The notes: generated by a model from the letters alone, not told the origin. A DNA stretch of 64,000 bases from JAMIFV01 sp035906055 (GCA_035906055.1 JAMIFV010000013.1:1-64000); one strand, 5' to 3'. Shown: positions 8,857 to 17,270, counted from the first letter of the stretch. Numbers and translations: made by a program.

Positions 8857-11163
8857 TTGTTGAATATTATAAAAAACCTTTTTCTCAAAACAAAAGAAAG
8901 TAGCGATTCGGTTGCTGAACCAACGTGCGTATCTGCTCCCCTAAAAGACACCGCACAAAATTTTGACTTCGATTCTGACCGCCCCATACATTCAATCGAT
9001 CAGGACAGGCTTGGATTTGGCGCGATTGCGGAAAAACTGGCAGTATCTGTACTTAGTGCCAGTGCCAGCGAAGGGCTAGTCATAGGCATTGAAGGAAGTT
9101 GGGGATCGGGAAAATCCAGCATCCTGAATTTGCTATGCCAAAATATTGAGAAGCATACAAAAGATGCCACAGTAATCAGGTTTGAGCCGTGGGTGGTGGG
9201 CGACCGTGATAATATGGTTGCTACACTCCTTACTGATTTGGCAACCGCAGTTGCCCGGCTTGATCGCGCAGAGAAAAAGACATTAAGTAACGATACGAAG
9301 GCTGCCATTGGATTATCAAAAACATTACGCAAATATGCTGCAAAAACCGGAAAAGGCATATCCCCTCTAATCAAATTCGCGTCCGTTTGTGGCATTCCTT
9401 ACACTTCGCTCGTTAAAGACGGTTTGGATGCTGCCGTGGATGCTATGGAGGTAAAGGAAAAAAATACGCCCTTATCCTCACAAAAGCAGGAACTGGCAAA
9501 GGAATTGCGCGATTTCAAGCACAGGTTCATAGTGGTTATTGATGACATTGACCGCCTGGAACCGGCCGAAGCGGCAGAGATTGTGAGGCTTGTAAGGGCA
9601 GTGGGCGATTTTCCCAATATTGTTTACCTGCTGTGTTATGACCGCGATGTTTTGGCGCACAGTTTGGAAAACGCTATCGAAGTAATTGATGGCAAGGCAT
9701 TCTTGCAAAAAATCGTTCAAATCAGCTTTCCAGTTCCCCGGCCGGAAGAATTCGATTTGCGCCGTTGGTTCTTTGAAGAATGCACCAACCTGCATTCGGT
9801 AGTGATAGGACAAGAATTGGGTAAGGAAGTTTCGGAACGTCTTGCAGCTGTTTGTGATACACAGGGGCAGTTGCTGCAAACTCCGAGGGATGTAGGCCAT
9901 GTTGTGAATGCGTTGCGGCTTGTTTATCCGGCCATAGCAAACAACGTGGATTTTGCAGACCTTTGCTGGCTGCAGATACTACGCCTTAAAAACGATGCCG
10001 TGTATAAATGGGTTGAAGAATACCTTAACGTCTTTGCGGCAGTGAAAATAGACCGCGCCAGTGTGAATGAAGGCGAAGAAGCAGCCCTAACAGATAGATT
10101 GGGCAAGCTGTTGTCGGATACGACAATAAGCACTTCACCACACTCTGTCTGGTATTTTGGGCAATACATTCCCGGTGTCGTACAAGGTAGTATGGGAGAT
10201 TTAAGAGAAATTACAGTACTGCAGGAAGTTAATGAAGACGAACTTATTGAACTAGAAAGAAATAACAGGTTGGGAAGCCCACATCATTATCGCCTGTATT
10301 TTGCATTTTCCCAACCCGCCGGAACCTTGCATGACACAGAATTAAGCACGCTCATAGATAATGCTGATAATGGCATAAGCATTGTTGACGAGCTTGAACA
10401 ACTTGTGGATAAAAAGCGCCCGCAGGGCGGGACTATGTATGAAGTGATGCTGGACAGGATAAAACGCATACCTGCCGGACAGTTATCACTGCAAGCAGCC
10501 CAAGTTATTCTTTCAGCGATTGGTGATACGGTTGATAGGGCGCAGCATAATGAAAGAGAAGCAGGATTTTTTGGAAGAAAGCTGGTTTGGCATAATGCAA
10601 AAACAGTTTTCAGCGGAGTGCTTAAAAGAATCGACACCAATGACAGAAAAACTTTTCTCGATGATTTCTTCACAAACCGCAAATCCATAGGATGGTTACT
10701 GGCGGAGATTATTGGAGACGAACTCTTTGCGCATGGTAGAACTGGCAATAATACGCATAATTACGACAAAACCTTGCTGACCAAAGACGAGCTTGATGTT
10801 GTGATAAAAATTATGTTCTCGCGCTTGGCAGGTACGGATCGCGACAATATTATTGGAGTGCCAAGTTCCGTGGAGTTTTTCTATCGCTGGCATCAGGCTG
10901 GCGGTGATGCTGATTTGAAACGATGGATGGATGAACAATCGCAGACGGATAAAGGCTTCCTGACATTAATGGGAAAATGCCGGGGATGGGCTGCTTCTGG
11001 GAAAGAAGTGTACCATCCCCTGAACAAGCGCGATTTACAAGTGTTTATGGATTTTGATCAGGCTGTGAAACGACTGCAAAGCATTTCGCAGGATATAAAT
11101 AAGCCTGCCGAAGATCGGCATTTAGCAAAGGAGTTGCTTGAAGCTGTGCGTATCCGGGATTAA
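8857..11163 (+). CDS. KAP-family P-loop NTPase
   Basis: The product has 768 residues. The KAP signature is complete: Walker A GIEGSWGSGKSS (77-88), the family's FEPW (109-112), Walker B RFIVVIDDIDRL (223-234), and GKAFLQKIVQISFPVP (279-294). KAP proteins often carry membrane segments between Walker A and B; here that region (about 160-195) is only mildly hydrophobic, so the protein may be soluble. The last 450 residues are helical with no known domain. The start is TTG 8857, with GGAG about 11 nt upstream; an ATG at 8840 is in another frame and stops at once. It is coupled to the NACHT gene and is probably its partner. Confidence 0.85.
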   Translation: MLNIIKNLFLKTKESSDSVAEPTCVSAPLKDTAQNFDFDSDRPIHSIDQDRLGFGAIAEKLAVSVLSASASEGLVIGIEGSWGSGKSSILNLLCQNIEKHTKDATVIRFEPWVVGDRDNMVATLLTDLATAVARLDRAEKKTLSNDTKAAIGLSKTLRKYAAKTGKGISPLIKFASVCGIPYTSLVKDGLDAAVDAMEVKEKNTPLSSQKQELAKELRDFKHRFIVVIDDIDRLEPAEAAEIVRLVRAVGDFPNIVYLLCYDRDVLAHSLENAIEVIDGKAFLQKIVQISFPVPRPEEFDLRRWFFEECTNLHSVVIGQELGKEVSERLAAVCDTQGQLLQTPRDVGHVVNALRLVYPAIANNVDFADLCWLQILRLKNDAVYKWVEEYLNVFAAVKIDRASVNEGEEAALTDRLGKLLSDTTISTSPHSVWYFGQYIPGVVQGSMGDLREITVLQEVNEDELIELERNNRLGSPHHYRLYFAFSQPAGTLHDTELSTLIDNADNGISIVDELEQLVDKKRPQGGTMYEVMLDRIKRIPAGQLSLQAAQVILSAIGDTVDRAQHNEREAGFFGRKLVWHNAKTVFSGVLKRIDTNDRKTFLDDFFTNRKSIGWLLAEIIGDELFAHGRTGNNTHNYDKTLLTKDELDVVIKIMFSRLAGTDRDNIIGVPSSVEFFYRWHQAGGDADLKRWMDEQSQTDKGFLTLMGKCRGWAASGKEVYHPLNKRDLQVFMDFDQAVKRLQSISQDINKPAEDRHLAKELLEAVRIRD

Positions 11164-11214
11164 TAAATACCGCAACGGATCGAAAGCCTTCAAAGTAATA
11201 CTATCATTACATTA

Positions 11215-11305
11215 TGTGGGTGAAATTGCGGGTTAAAGCACAGTTCATTGTGCTGGTAATGTTTGGATTATAAAGTGTTAGCCTCTAATTGTGAATGCTG
11301 GCACC
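11215..11305. other. candidate right end of the island (arm sites and attR)
   Basis: TGTGGGTGAA (11215-11224) is identical to the arm site at 1286-1295, and TGCGGGTTAA (11227-11236) differs by one base from the site at 1274-1283. About 60 nt further, CTGGCACC (11298-11305) matches the tRNA-Gln 3' arm. The arm match is good; the core match is short. The remainder of the 11164-11454 interval holds no gene. Confidence 0.45.
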
Positions 11306-11335
11306 ATGTAGGACATAGGACATAGTGATGTGTAT

Positions 11336-11398
11336 ATTGCACTTCTTGAAAACCTCCCTGTTTTCGCCTCGCTGCAGCGAAACTATGAACAGGCTCTA
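11336..11398. repeat. family B dispersed repeat, partial copy
   Basis: It shares the right half of the family B element (CCTGTTTTCGC, then GCAGCGA, then ATGAACAGGCTCT) with the copy at 22352-22478. The left half is missing. It lies just outside the island. Confidence 0.6.
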
Positions 11399-11420
11399 AT
11401 ATCAGGGGCAATAAAAAAGC

Positions 11421-11448
11421 TTACTCCTCTGTAAACTATGCTTATAAT
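11421..11448 (+). promoter_or_regulatory. probable promoter giving a leaderless transcript
   Basis: A perfect TATAAT (11443-11448) is preceded by TTACTC (11421-11426) with a 16-nt spacer. Transcription would begin about 7 nt after the -10 box, which is the ATG of the hydrolase gene at 11455. No ribosome binding site is visible before that ATG, which fits a leaderless mRNA. Confidence 0.45.
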
Positions 11449-11454
11449 GGCCGC

Positions 11455-12309
11455 ATGGACATTAAACATTTCTTTGACAGCGATACTGCCACCTTCACCT
11501 ATGTGGTGAGCGACCCTTCCACCGGCAACTGCGCCATCATCGATTCCGTGCTCGACTACGACATGGCGTCGGGCAGGACGTCCACACGTTGCGCCGATGC
11601 GGTGATCGCTTATGTGAAAGCGCAGGGGCTGGATGTGCAGTGGATACTGGAAACGCATGTGCATGCAGACCACCTGACCGCGTCGCATTACCTGAAGGAA
11701 CAGCTGGGTGGCAGGATCGGCATCGGCGAGCATGTGAAGGACGTGCTGGCGTACTGGGTGCCGCTGCTGAACAACGGGCATGACACCCCGCTCGACGGCT
11801 CGCAGTTCGACCACCTGTTCAGGGAAGGCGAAGTGTTCGCCATCGGCAGCATTCAGGTGAAGGTCATCTACACGCCTGGCCATACGCCCGCCTGTGTATG
11901 CTACCATATGGGCGAAGCGGTGTTCGTGGGCGATACCATCTTCATGCCCTATGTGGGCACGGCGCGCACGGATTTTCCCGGCGCCAGCGCGGCCACGCTC
12001 TATAACTCCATCCAGAAACTCTATGCGCTTTCCGATAACACGCGCATCTATGTCTGCCATGATTACCCCAGGGAAGGCGACAAGGAACAGTGCTTCACCA
12101 CCATCGCCGAAGAAAAGAAGGCCAACGTGCTGGTGCATCAGGGCATAGGCAAGGCGGATTATGTGCAGACGCGCAATGCGCGCGACGCGGGTAAACCGGT
12201 GCCGCGCTTGTTGCTTCCCTCATTGCAGGTGAACCTGCGCGCGGGCGGATTCGGCAAGCCGGAAAGCAACGGCGTTCAGTATATAAAGATCCCGGTCGAT
12301 AAAGTGTAA
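11455..12309 (+). CDS. metallo-beta-lactamase-fold hydrolase, persulfide-dioxygenase-like
   Basis: The product has 284 residues. It has the metal-binding set THVHADH (H68, H70, D72, H73), H143 in TPGHT, D160 in FVGD and H202 in CHDYP. The pattern and length fit the Blh/ETHE1-like branch, whose better-known members oxidise glutathione persulfide to sulfite with one Fe(II). A glyoxalase II-like thioesterase is the alternative. The first chromosomal gene after the island, it starts 6 nt after a TATAAT box. A 30-nt piece of its 3' end (12261-12290) recurs at 13758-13787 beyond the helicase gene, 27 of 30 bases identical. Confidence 0.82.
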   Translation: MDIKHFFDSDTATFTYVVSDPSTGNCAIIDSVLDYDMASGRTSTRCADAVIAYVKAQGLDVQWILETHVHADHLTASHYLKEQLGGRIGIGEHVKDVLAYWVPLLNNGHDTPLDGSQFDHLFREGEVFAIGSIQVKVIYTPGHTPACVCYHMGEAVFVGDTIFMPYVGTARTDFPGASAATLYNSIQKLYALSDNTRIYVCHDYPREGDKEQCFTTIAEEKKANVLVHQGIGKADYVQTRNARDAGKPVPRLLLPSLQVNLRAGGFGKPESNGVQYIKIPVDKV

Positions 12310-12395
12310 TTGTTTAATGGCATCGGGGGTTATCCCCGCTACCATTGCCCGGCTTGCATACGCAAGCATACGTAACGAACGCAAGGATAACCGTA

Positions 12396-13730
12396 GTGAA
12401 GCTCGTAAATGCCCTCCCCGATCGTGACGTTTCATTGCCTGCGGTTGAGCAGCAAAGAACCGCAGAGCCTGCGCCGGTGGATAAGGAAGCATTAGAAGCT
12501 ATTGAGCGCGGCGACCGTATCGTTGTCATTCTGGGGCGGGCGGGCACCGGTAAAACCACGCTTATACGCTCTGTCATGGAGAACAGTTCTGTTAACCAGG
12601 TTGTTGTAGCGCCGACCGGTGTTGCGGCTGTGAATGCAGGTGGACAGACCATTCACTCTTTCTTCCGTATTCCCCCGCGGCTGCATAATTTGTCTGAGAT
12701 ACAGCCCCGCAAGGGCGGTGGCCGATTATTCAAGAACCTCAAGCGGGTCATCATAGATGAAATTTCCATGGTGCGTGCGGATCTGCTGGATGCGGTGGAC
12801 TATGCCCTGCAAATAAACCGCAAAGACCAGCGGCCCTTTGGCGGGGTGCAGATGGTGCTCGTGGGGGATTTCCTGCAATTGCCGCCTGTTGTGCGCGGTG
12901 ATGAAGAGAGTATTCTTTCCGGCAAAGGATATGAAACCCCGTTTGCCTTCAGCGCAAAATGCCTGCGCAACAATCCTGTTACGTCCATAGAGCTTTCCAA
13001 GGTGCACCGGCAGGATAACCCTGACTATATCAACCTGCTGGGCAATCTTCGTTCCGGCAATGAACTGGAGGCCACTATCGATGCTTTTAACGCCGCTTGC
13101 CTGGGGGGGCACAAACGCGATGCAGCTCCGATTATTTTAACCGGTACAAATGCGGTGGCAGATAAACACAATGCCCTGGGATTAAACAGCTTATCCGGTG
13201 AAACAACCATTTATGAAGGCGCGATTGAGGGTGAATTCAAGTTAGACAAGGACAAGCTGCCCGCGCCTGAATTGCTCGCCCTGAAAGCGGGCGCACGCAT
13301 CATGATGGTAAAGAACGATATAGCCAGAAACTGGGTAAACGGTTCGCTTGGAACGATCACCCGTCTGGGAAAGGACCGTGTCTGGGTGAAAATAGACGGT
13401 AAAGAGCGGCAGTTCGAAGTTGGAAAGGCGGGGTGGGAAAATGTTCGTTATGAGTGGGATGAAACCACCCAGCATATTGAAGCAAAAGTGGTGGGCAGCT
13501 ACTCGCAGATTCCCGTTATACCCGCCTGGGCTTTAACCATACATAAAGCGCAAGGGTTGACGCTTGAGAATGTGCGCATTGATCTGGAGCGCGGTGCTTT
13601 TGTTTCCGGACAGGCATATGTTGCATTGTCCCGGGCGCGTTCTTTAGAGGGGCTTTCCTTTGCATCCCCGCTCAGGGTTTCGGATATTATCATTGATGCA
13701 CGGCTGCTTCCCAAAGCACGGCATGATTAA
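12396..13730 (+). CDS. PIF1-like superfamily 1B DNA helicase
   Basis: The product has about 444 residues from GTG 12396, with AAGG about 9 nt upstream; the frame also opens at a TTG at 12345. Motifs of the PIF1/RecD-like group appear in order: Walker A GRAGTGKT, APTGVAA, the DEIS Walker B (motif II), VGDFLQLPPV, a Q-rich motif III, KVHRQ, and near the C-terminus LTIHKAQGLTL and YVALSRARSLEGL. PIF1 helicases unwind G-quadruplexes and D-loops, 5' to 3'. Bacterial copies are often accessory. The gene lies between the hydrolase and a duplicated bit of that hydrolase's 3' end, which suggests it arrived by insertion. Confidence 0.88.
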   Translation: MKLVNALPDRDVSLPAVEQQRTAEPAPVDKEALEAIERGDRIVVILGRAGTGKTTLIRSVMENSSVNQVVVAPTGVAAVNAGGQTIHSFFRIPPRLHNLSEIQPRKGGGRLFKNLKRVIIDEISMVRADLLDAVDYALQINRKDQRPFGGVQMVLVGDFLQLPPVVRGDEESILSGKGYETPFAFSAKCLRNNPVTSIELSKVHRQDNPDYINLLGNLRSGNELEATIDAFNAACLGGHKRDAAPIILTGTNAVADKHNALGLNSLSGETTIYEGAIEGEFKLDKDKLPAPELLALKAGARIMMVKNDIARNWVNGSLGTITRLGKDRVWVKIDGKERQFEVGKAGWENVRYEWDETTQHIEAKVVGSYSQIPVIPAWALTIHKAQGLTLENVRIDLERGAFVSGQAYVALSRARSLEGLSFASPLRVSDIIIDARLLPKARHD

Positions 13731-13757
13731 GGCATAATTAAAGAAATGGGGGGGGCT
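13729..13757. repeat. dispersed repeat containing GGCATAATTAAAGAAATGGG
   Basis: This begins inside the stop codon of the helicase gene and matches the reverse complement of 176-207 apart from the length of the G run (8 here, 6 there). The core is found again at 50814-50842. Confidence 0.65.
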
Positions 13758-13787
13758 GAAAAGCAACGGCGTGCAGTATATTAAGAT
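13758..13787 (+). pseudogene. 30-nt remnant of the 3' end of the upstream hydrolase gene
   Basis: 27 of 30 bases equal 12261-12290, the codons for ESNGVQYIKI near the end of the metallo-hydrolase. No more of the gene is present. It marks a duplication or recombination point around the helicase gene. Confidence 0.6.
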
Positions 13788-13789
13788 TC

Positions 13790-14410
13790 TTAATCCATGT
13801 TCTCCCGTTTGCGATTTTTGGTGGCGATCGCCTCGTTCATTATATCCAACTGCCTAAGCGCCTGAGCCGTCAGATCCAACCTCATATGGGCCTCTAATAA
13901 CCATTTCTCTCCACGTGCAGGGATATTTGCAGTTGCTTCGAGGCCGTGACGATATAACTCCGACCAACGTTCCAACGTCTCTAAGGCTTGACGGCCTCCT
14001 TTATCGGTTAGTGAATTATTCATAAGCGGGCGCATAGACGCGTTCATCAATTGCTCGACGGTATCAAGCTTGTTTTGGAATCGTATCAGCAAATCCATAT
14101 CTTTAATGTGAAAATCATGGGCCAGCGTATCGGTTTCATTTTTAATATCGACAAGCGTTGTCATTAAGACATGGATAGCAGTAATTGCCTGATCTTCACT
14201 GGTGACGGATCGTGCAGCGTCCAAAGCAGAGCAGTATTGATGAGCGTCACTCGTCGTTTTTTTGAATTGCGCTTCTATATTGTTAAGTCCGTCTCTTCTC
14301 TCCGGCGAGACTGATGCCGTTTGATCAAGGATTTTGCACATTCGGGCTGCAATATTCTTAATTTGCTGCCGGTAAAGCGCCGAAGGTTCATTTAATGATG
14401 CAGCGGACAT
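13790..14410 (-). CDS. helical protein of unknown function
   Basis: The product has 206 residues. It is predicted to be almost entirely alpha-helical and rather polar, with no signal peptide, membrane segment or recognised motif. Heptad-like spacing (for example around LIRFQNKLDTVEQLMNAS) suggests coiled-coil packing. GAGG lies a few bases before the ATG at 14410. Base composition is somewhat AT-richer than the chromosomal neighbours. It faces the helicase gene tail to tail, and its stop abuts the hydrolase-gene remnant. I cannot assign a function. Confidence 0.6.
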   Translation of the reverse strand: MSAASLNEPSALYRQQIKNIAARMCKILDQTASVSPERRDGLNNIEAQFKKTTSDAHQYCSALDAARSVTSEDQAITAIHVLMTTLVDIKNETDTLAHDFHIKDMDLLIRFQNKLDTVEQLMNASMRPLMNNSLTDKGGRQALETLERWSELYRHGLEATANIPARGEKWLLEAHMRLDLTAQALRQLDIMNEAIATKNRKRENMD

Positions 14411-14715
14411 ATTACCTCGAAAAGGATATTTATTTTCAAATAGAATGACATGAATGAGACATAGAGGGGATAGGCGCCACCTTCCTCCCTGCTTCCCATA
14501 TACTAACGTTTCATACTGATATTCGCAGCATCTTTCGGGATATTGCTTTCGGAGGCAGCTTTACCCCAGATTTATTATCAGAAAGAGACCGCTGCTGCGA
14601 GAATGATGACATATTAATAATATCATTTTTCTGAGCTTGGCTTTGTATCATTATCTACGATAATGAAGTTTATTCTGAAGGGTGTAAGTTTACTATACGT
14701 AATTGAAGCGTCTTG
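14411..14715. other. 305-bp AT-rich interval without a gene
   Basis: No open frame of note, RNA gene or clear terminator is seen here. Short AT-rich palindromic stretches occur around 14610-14665. Confidence 0.4.
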
Positions 14716-15717
14716 CTACTGCCCGAAGGTAAACGCATAGGCTTCCAGCCCTGCGCCCTCGGTGGTGATCTCCAGCATGCCCTCATTGTGCCCGGGCTGT
14801 GCTATGAGTTCATATAGCATGTGCTTATCCACGGTGAGCTTTCCTGCCGGTGCGTCCCTGCCCATGCCGGATGACGCATTATTCAGCGTTATCGTTGCCT
14901 GAACGGGTTTGCCGGTGGTGCTGCCCAGCACGAGGAACACTTTCTCTGATTTGAAATGCAGCTTCAGCGAAGCGCCTTTTGCGCCCGCTGTGATGCGCTG
15001 GCTGCCTACGTTCCATTGGCCCTGCAACGCCCAGTGATGCAGGGGCAGGGAAGAAGGGTAGGTGTAATCTGCCATATTGTCAGAGACGAAGGAGGGGGTG
15101 CTGGCAAAATGCCCGGCGCGGAAATAACCCAGATATGTCTCCGGTGTCTGGTCCTGCGCATATGCGGCCTGCTGCTGAGCGGCGGCAGGTTCTTCATCAA
15201 GGCCAAGCAGCCTGCGGATCATTCGCTCGGTGACGTCATAGTTGCCTTCGCCGAAATGGGTGTAGACCACTTCGCCCTGCTTATCGACGAGGTAATGCGC
15301 GGGCCAGTACTGGTTGCTGTAATTGTTCCATGTGGCAAGTTCGTTATCCATGGCGACGGGGTAGGGTACTTTCCATTTCTCCATCGCGTGCTTCACATTG
15401 GCGGGGTTTTTCTCAAAGTCGAATTCCGGCGCATGCACACCCACGATCACCAGCCCCTTATCGTGATATTTCGTATGCCACTGGCGCAGATAGGGCAGGG
15501 TGCGCACGCAATTGACGCAGGAATAGGCCCAGAAATCCACCAGCACCACTTTGCCCCTGAGCTGCTTCACCGAGAGCGGCTCGCTATTGAACCACTGCGC
15601 GATGCCGGAGAATTCCGGCGCGGGGTAAGGGGTTTCCAGTTCGCCCTGCGCGTTGCCTGTCCTCACCATGCAGGCGAAAAGCGCGGCGGCAAATACGCAG
15701 AAGAGCTTCCTGTGCAT
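14716..15717 (-). CDS. exported thioredoxin-fold protein, DipZ C-terminal-like
   Basis: The product has 333 residues. A signal peptide (residues 1-23, ending GNA) precedes a TlpA/AhpC-like thioredoxin domain with the active-site motif CVNC (C67, C70) in DFWAYSCVNC and the cis-proline loop YWPAHYLVD. The C-terminal 130 residues resemble the carbohydrate-binding-like tail of DipZ proteins. It should act as a periplasmic thiol reductant or oxidant. The gene starts 4 nt after msrB ends, so it is probably co-transcribed and may recycle the periplasmic MsrB. Confidence 0.85.
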   Translation of the reverse strand: MHRKLFCVFAAALFACMVRTGNAQGELETPYPAPEFSGIAQWFNSEPLSVKQLRGKVVLVDFWAYSCVNCVRTLPYLRQWHTKYHDKGLVIVGVHAPEFDFEKNPANVKHAMEKWKVPYPVAMDNELATWNNYSNQYWPAHYLVDKQGEVVYTHFGEGNYDVTERMIRRLLGLDEEPAAAQQQAAYAQDQTPETYLGYFRAGHFASTPSFVSDNMADYTYPSSLPLHHWALQGQWNVGSQRITAGAKGASLKLHFKSEKVFLVLGSTTGKPVQATITLNNASSGMGRDAPAGKLTVDKHMLYELIAQPGHNEGMLEITTEGAGLEAYAFTFGQ

Positions 15718-15721
15718 GTTT

Positions 15722-16240
15722 TCACTCCCCGGGGATGAACTTCAGCGATACGCCGTTATTGCAGTAACGCAGCCCGGTGGGGGCGGGGCCGTCCTCAAAC
15801 ACATGCCCAAGGTGGCTGCCGCAATGGGAGCAATGATATTCGGTGCGCGCGACGCCGATCTTGTAGTCCGTCCTGGTCTGCACGCTACCGGGTATCGCAT
15901 CATAAAAACTGGGCCAGCCCGTGCCGCTGTCGTATTTGGCCTTGGACTCGAACAGTTTCTGCCCGCAGGCCGCGCAGACGAATACGCCTTCGCGTTTTTC
16001 GACGTTGAGCGGGCTGGAGAACGCGCGTTCGGTGCCTTCTTCGCGCATCACGCTATATTCTTCCGGGGTAAGGCGTTTTTTCCATTCTTCGTTGCTGATC
16101 TTGTCTGTTTTCTCTGCCATAGCGTTTGCACTCCTTAGCATTGTTGAAAAGCATAGTGCGCCGGATAGCCCCAGCAGCCACTTTGAGAATTCCCGCCTGT
16201 TGTATGTCTGCACAAATGCCCCTGACATTGGTTTATCCAT
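15722..16240 (-). CDS. msrB: peptide methionine-(R)-sulfoxide reductase, Tat-exported
   Basis: The product has 172 residues. The N-terminus carries a twin-arginine signal, NRREFSKWL (R15, R16), and a hydrophobic stretch ending in SANA, so the enzyme is exported folded. The MsrB domain has the four zinc cysteines (C89, C92, C137, C140), GTGWPSF and the catalytic C160 in RYCNNGVSLKF. The usual motif is RYCxNSxSL, so the Asn-Gly after the catalytic region is a small departure. MsrB reduces the R-sulfoxide of methionine in oxidised proteins. With the thioredoxin gene 4 nt downstream it forms a periplasmic repair pair. Confidence 0.92.
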   Translation of the reverse strand: MDKPMSGAFVQTYNRREFSKWLLGLSGALCFSTMLRSANAMAEKTDKISNEEWKKRLTPEEYSVMREEGTERAFSSPLNVEKREGVFVCAACGQKLFESKAKYDSGTGWPSFYDAIPGSVQTRTDYKIGVARTEYHCSHCGSHLGHVFEDGPAPTGLRYCNNGVSLKFIPGE

Positions 16241-16362
16241 GAACTCAGTTTAGCATGGCTTGCGGTTACAGGAGAGCCTGAAAATAATCCATATTAACCG
16301 TTCTCATGTGGACTTGCAAAACCAGTAATGCTACATCGCAAGTATCAGGGGAGGGGCTTGTC

Positions 16363-17154
16363 ATGGCATTTCGTTCATTCATCGCATCGCTTCTGGCGTT
16401 GCCGCTATTATGCGCCGCCCCCGCCCGTGCCGAGACCATAACGCTCGGCGGTGATCCCTGGTGCCCATATAATTGCGCCGAAGGCGGCTACATGATCGAA
16501 ATCGCGCGCGACATCTTCCAGCGCAACGATATCGAGATCGAATATCAGGTGATGCCGTGGTCGGACGCGATTGACAAAGCGCGTCAGGGCGATATCGAGG
16601 CGACGGTCGGCACCTCGCACGATGACGCGCCGGATTTCGTGTTTCCCGAATCGCTGCAGGGCCTGGCCGACATGCGTTTCTGGGTGCGCGACGATTCGCA
16701 GTGGGTGTTCTCGGGTATCGCGTCACTGGAAAAGGTGAAGCTGGGCGTTATTGAAGACTATGCCTACAGCAAGGATCTCAACGCGTATATCAAGCAGAAC
16801 GCGGCGAACCCAAGGCGCATTCATATGGCCGGGGGCAAGGACGCGCTGGAGCAGAACCTGCAGAAGCTGCTGAAGGGTGAACTGGACGTGATCGCCGAGG
16901 ATGACAACGTCATCAATTATTACATCACCACCAAAAGCGCTGAATACAAGATCAGGTCGGTCGGCACGCCGGTGAAGCGCGAAAATATCGCCGATAACTA
17001 TCTGTATATCGCTTTCAGCCCCAAAAACCCTAAATCCAGGAAATATGCCGCCATGCTGGATGCGGGGATGAAAGACCTCCGTCAGTCCGGGGAACTGGGC
17101 AGGATACTGGAGCTTTACCGGGTTAATGACTGGTACGGCATCTCTAAGAAATAA
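16363..17154 (+). CDS. periplasmic solute-binding protein, family 3
   Basis: The product has 263 residues. A signal peptide (residues 1-22, ending ARA) precedes a type II periplasmic binding fold: TLGGDPWCPYNC, GGYMIEIARDIF, and GDIEATVGTSHDDAPDF, as in amino-acid ABC transporter receptors and related sensors. The start at 16363 follows a GGAGGGG with good spacing. No permease or ATPase gene is adjacent, so it may serve a distant transporter or be an orphan receptor. It diverges from msrB. Confidence 0.82.
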   Translation: MAFRSFIASLLALPLLCAAPARAETITLGGDPWCPYNCAEGGYMIEIARDIFQRNDIEIEYQVMPWSDAIDKARQGDIEATVGTSHDDAPDFVFPESLQGLADMRFWVRDDSQWVFSGIASLEKVKLGVIEDYAYSKDLNAYIKQNAANPRRIHMAGGKDALEQNLQKLLKGELDVIAEDDNVINYYITTKSAEYKIRSVGTPVKRENIADNYLYIAFSPKNPKSRKYAAMLDAGMKDLRQSGELGRILELYRVNDWYGISKK

Positions 17155-17194
17155 GGCCATATACCCTTGTTTCGGGCAAAATGACCGTTTTTAC

Positions 17195-17270
17195 TGGCAG
17201 GGGCGACAGGAATCGAACCTGCAACCCCCGGTTTTGGAGACCGGTGCTCTACCAATTGAGCTACACCCCT
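17195..17270 (-). tRNA. tRNA-Trp (anticodon CCA), CCA end encoded
   Basis: On the minus strand the acceptor stem AGGGGTG pairs with CGCCCCT (one G-U). The D arm AGCTCAATTGGTAGAGC, anticodon loop CTCCAAA with CCA, variable loop and T arm GGTTCGATTCC are all intact. Discriminator G and genomic CCA follow. secE and nusG, its frequent neighbours, are not adjacent. Confidence 0.95.

Larger units (their letters stand above)
1160..11305 (+). mobile_element. genomic island integrated at tRNA-Gln
   Basis: The island begins directly after tRNA-Gln with a P4-type integrase facing away from the tRNA. Arm-type repeats TGTGGGTTAA/TGTGGGTGAA lie at both ends (1274-1324 and 11215-11236). Its genes are visibly more AT-rich than the flanking chromosome and have no housekeeping functions. 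Contents are an integrase, an unknown protein, an AlpA regulator, an HTH/zinc protein, a second recombinase, two small minus-strand genes and two large NTPases. The right border is inferred: an 8-nt match to the tRNA 3' end (CTGGCACC, 11298-11305) lies where attR is expected. Confidence 0.75.

Noticed and set aside
11170..11182. CAACGGAT near the island end, matching part of tRNA-Gln
   Set aside because: Eight bases from the anticodon stem region, on the wrong side of the arm sites; probably chance.
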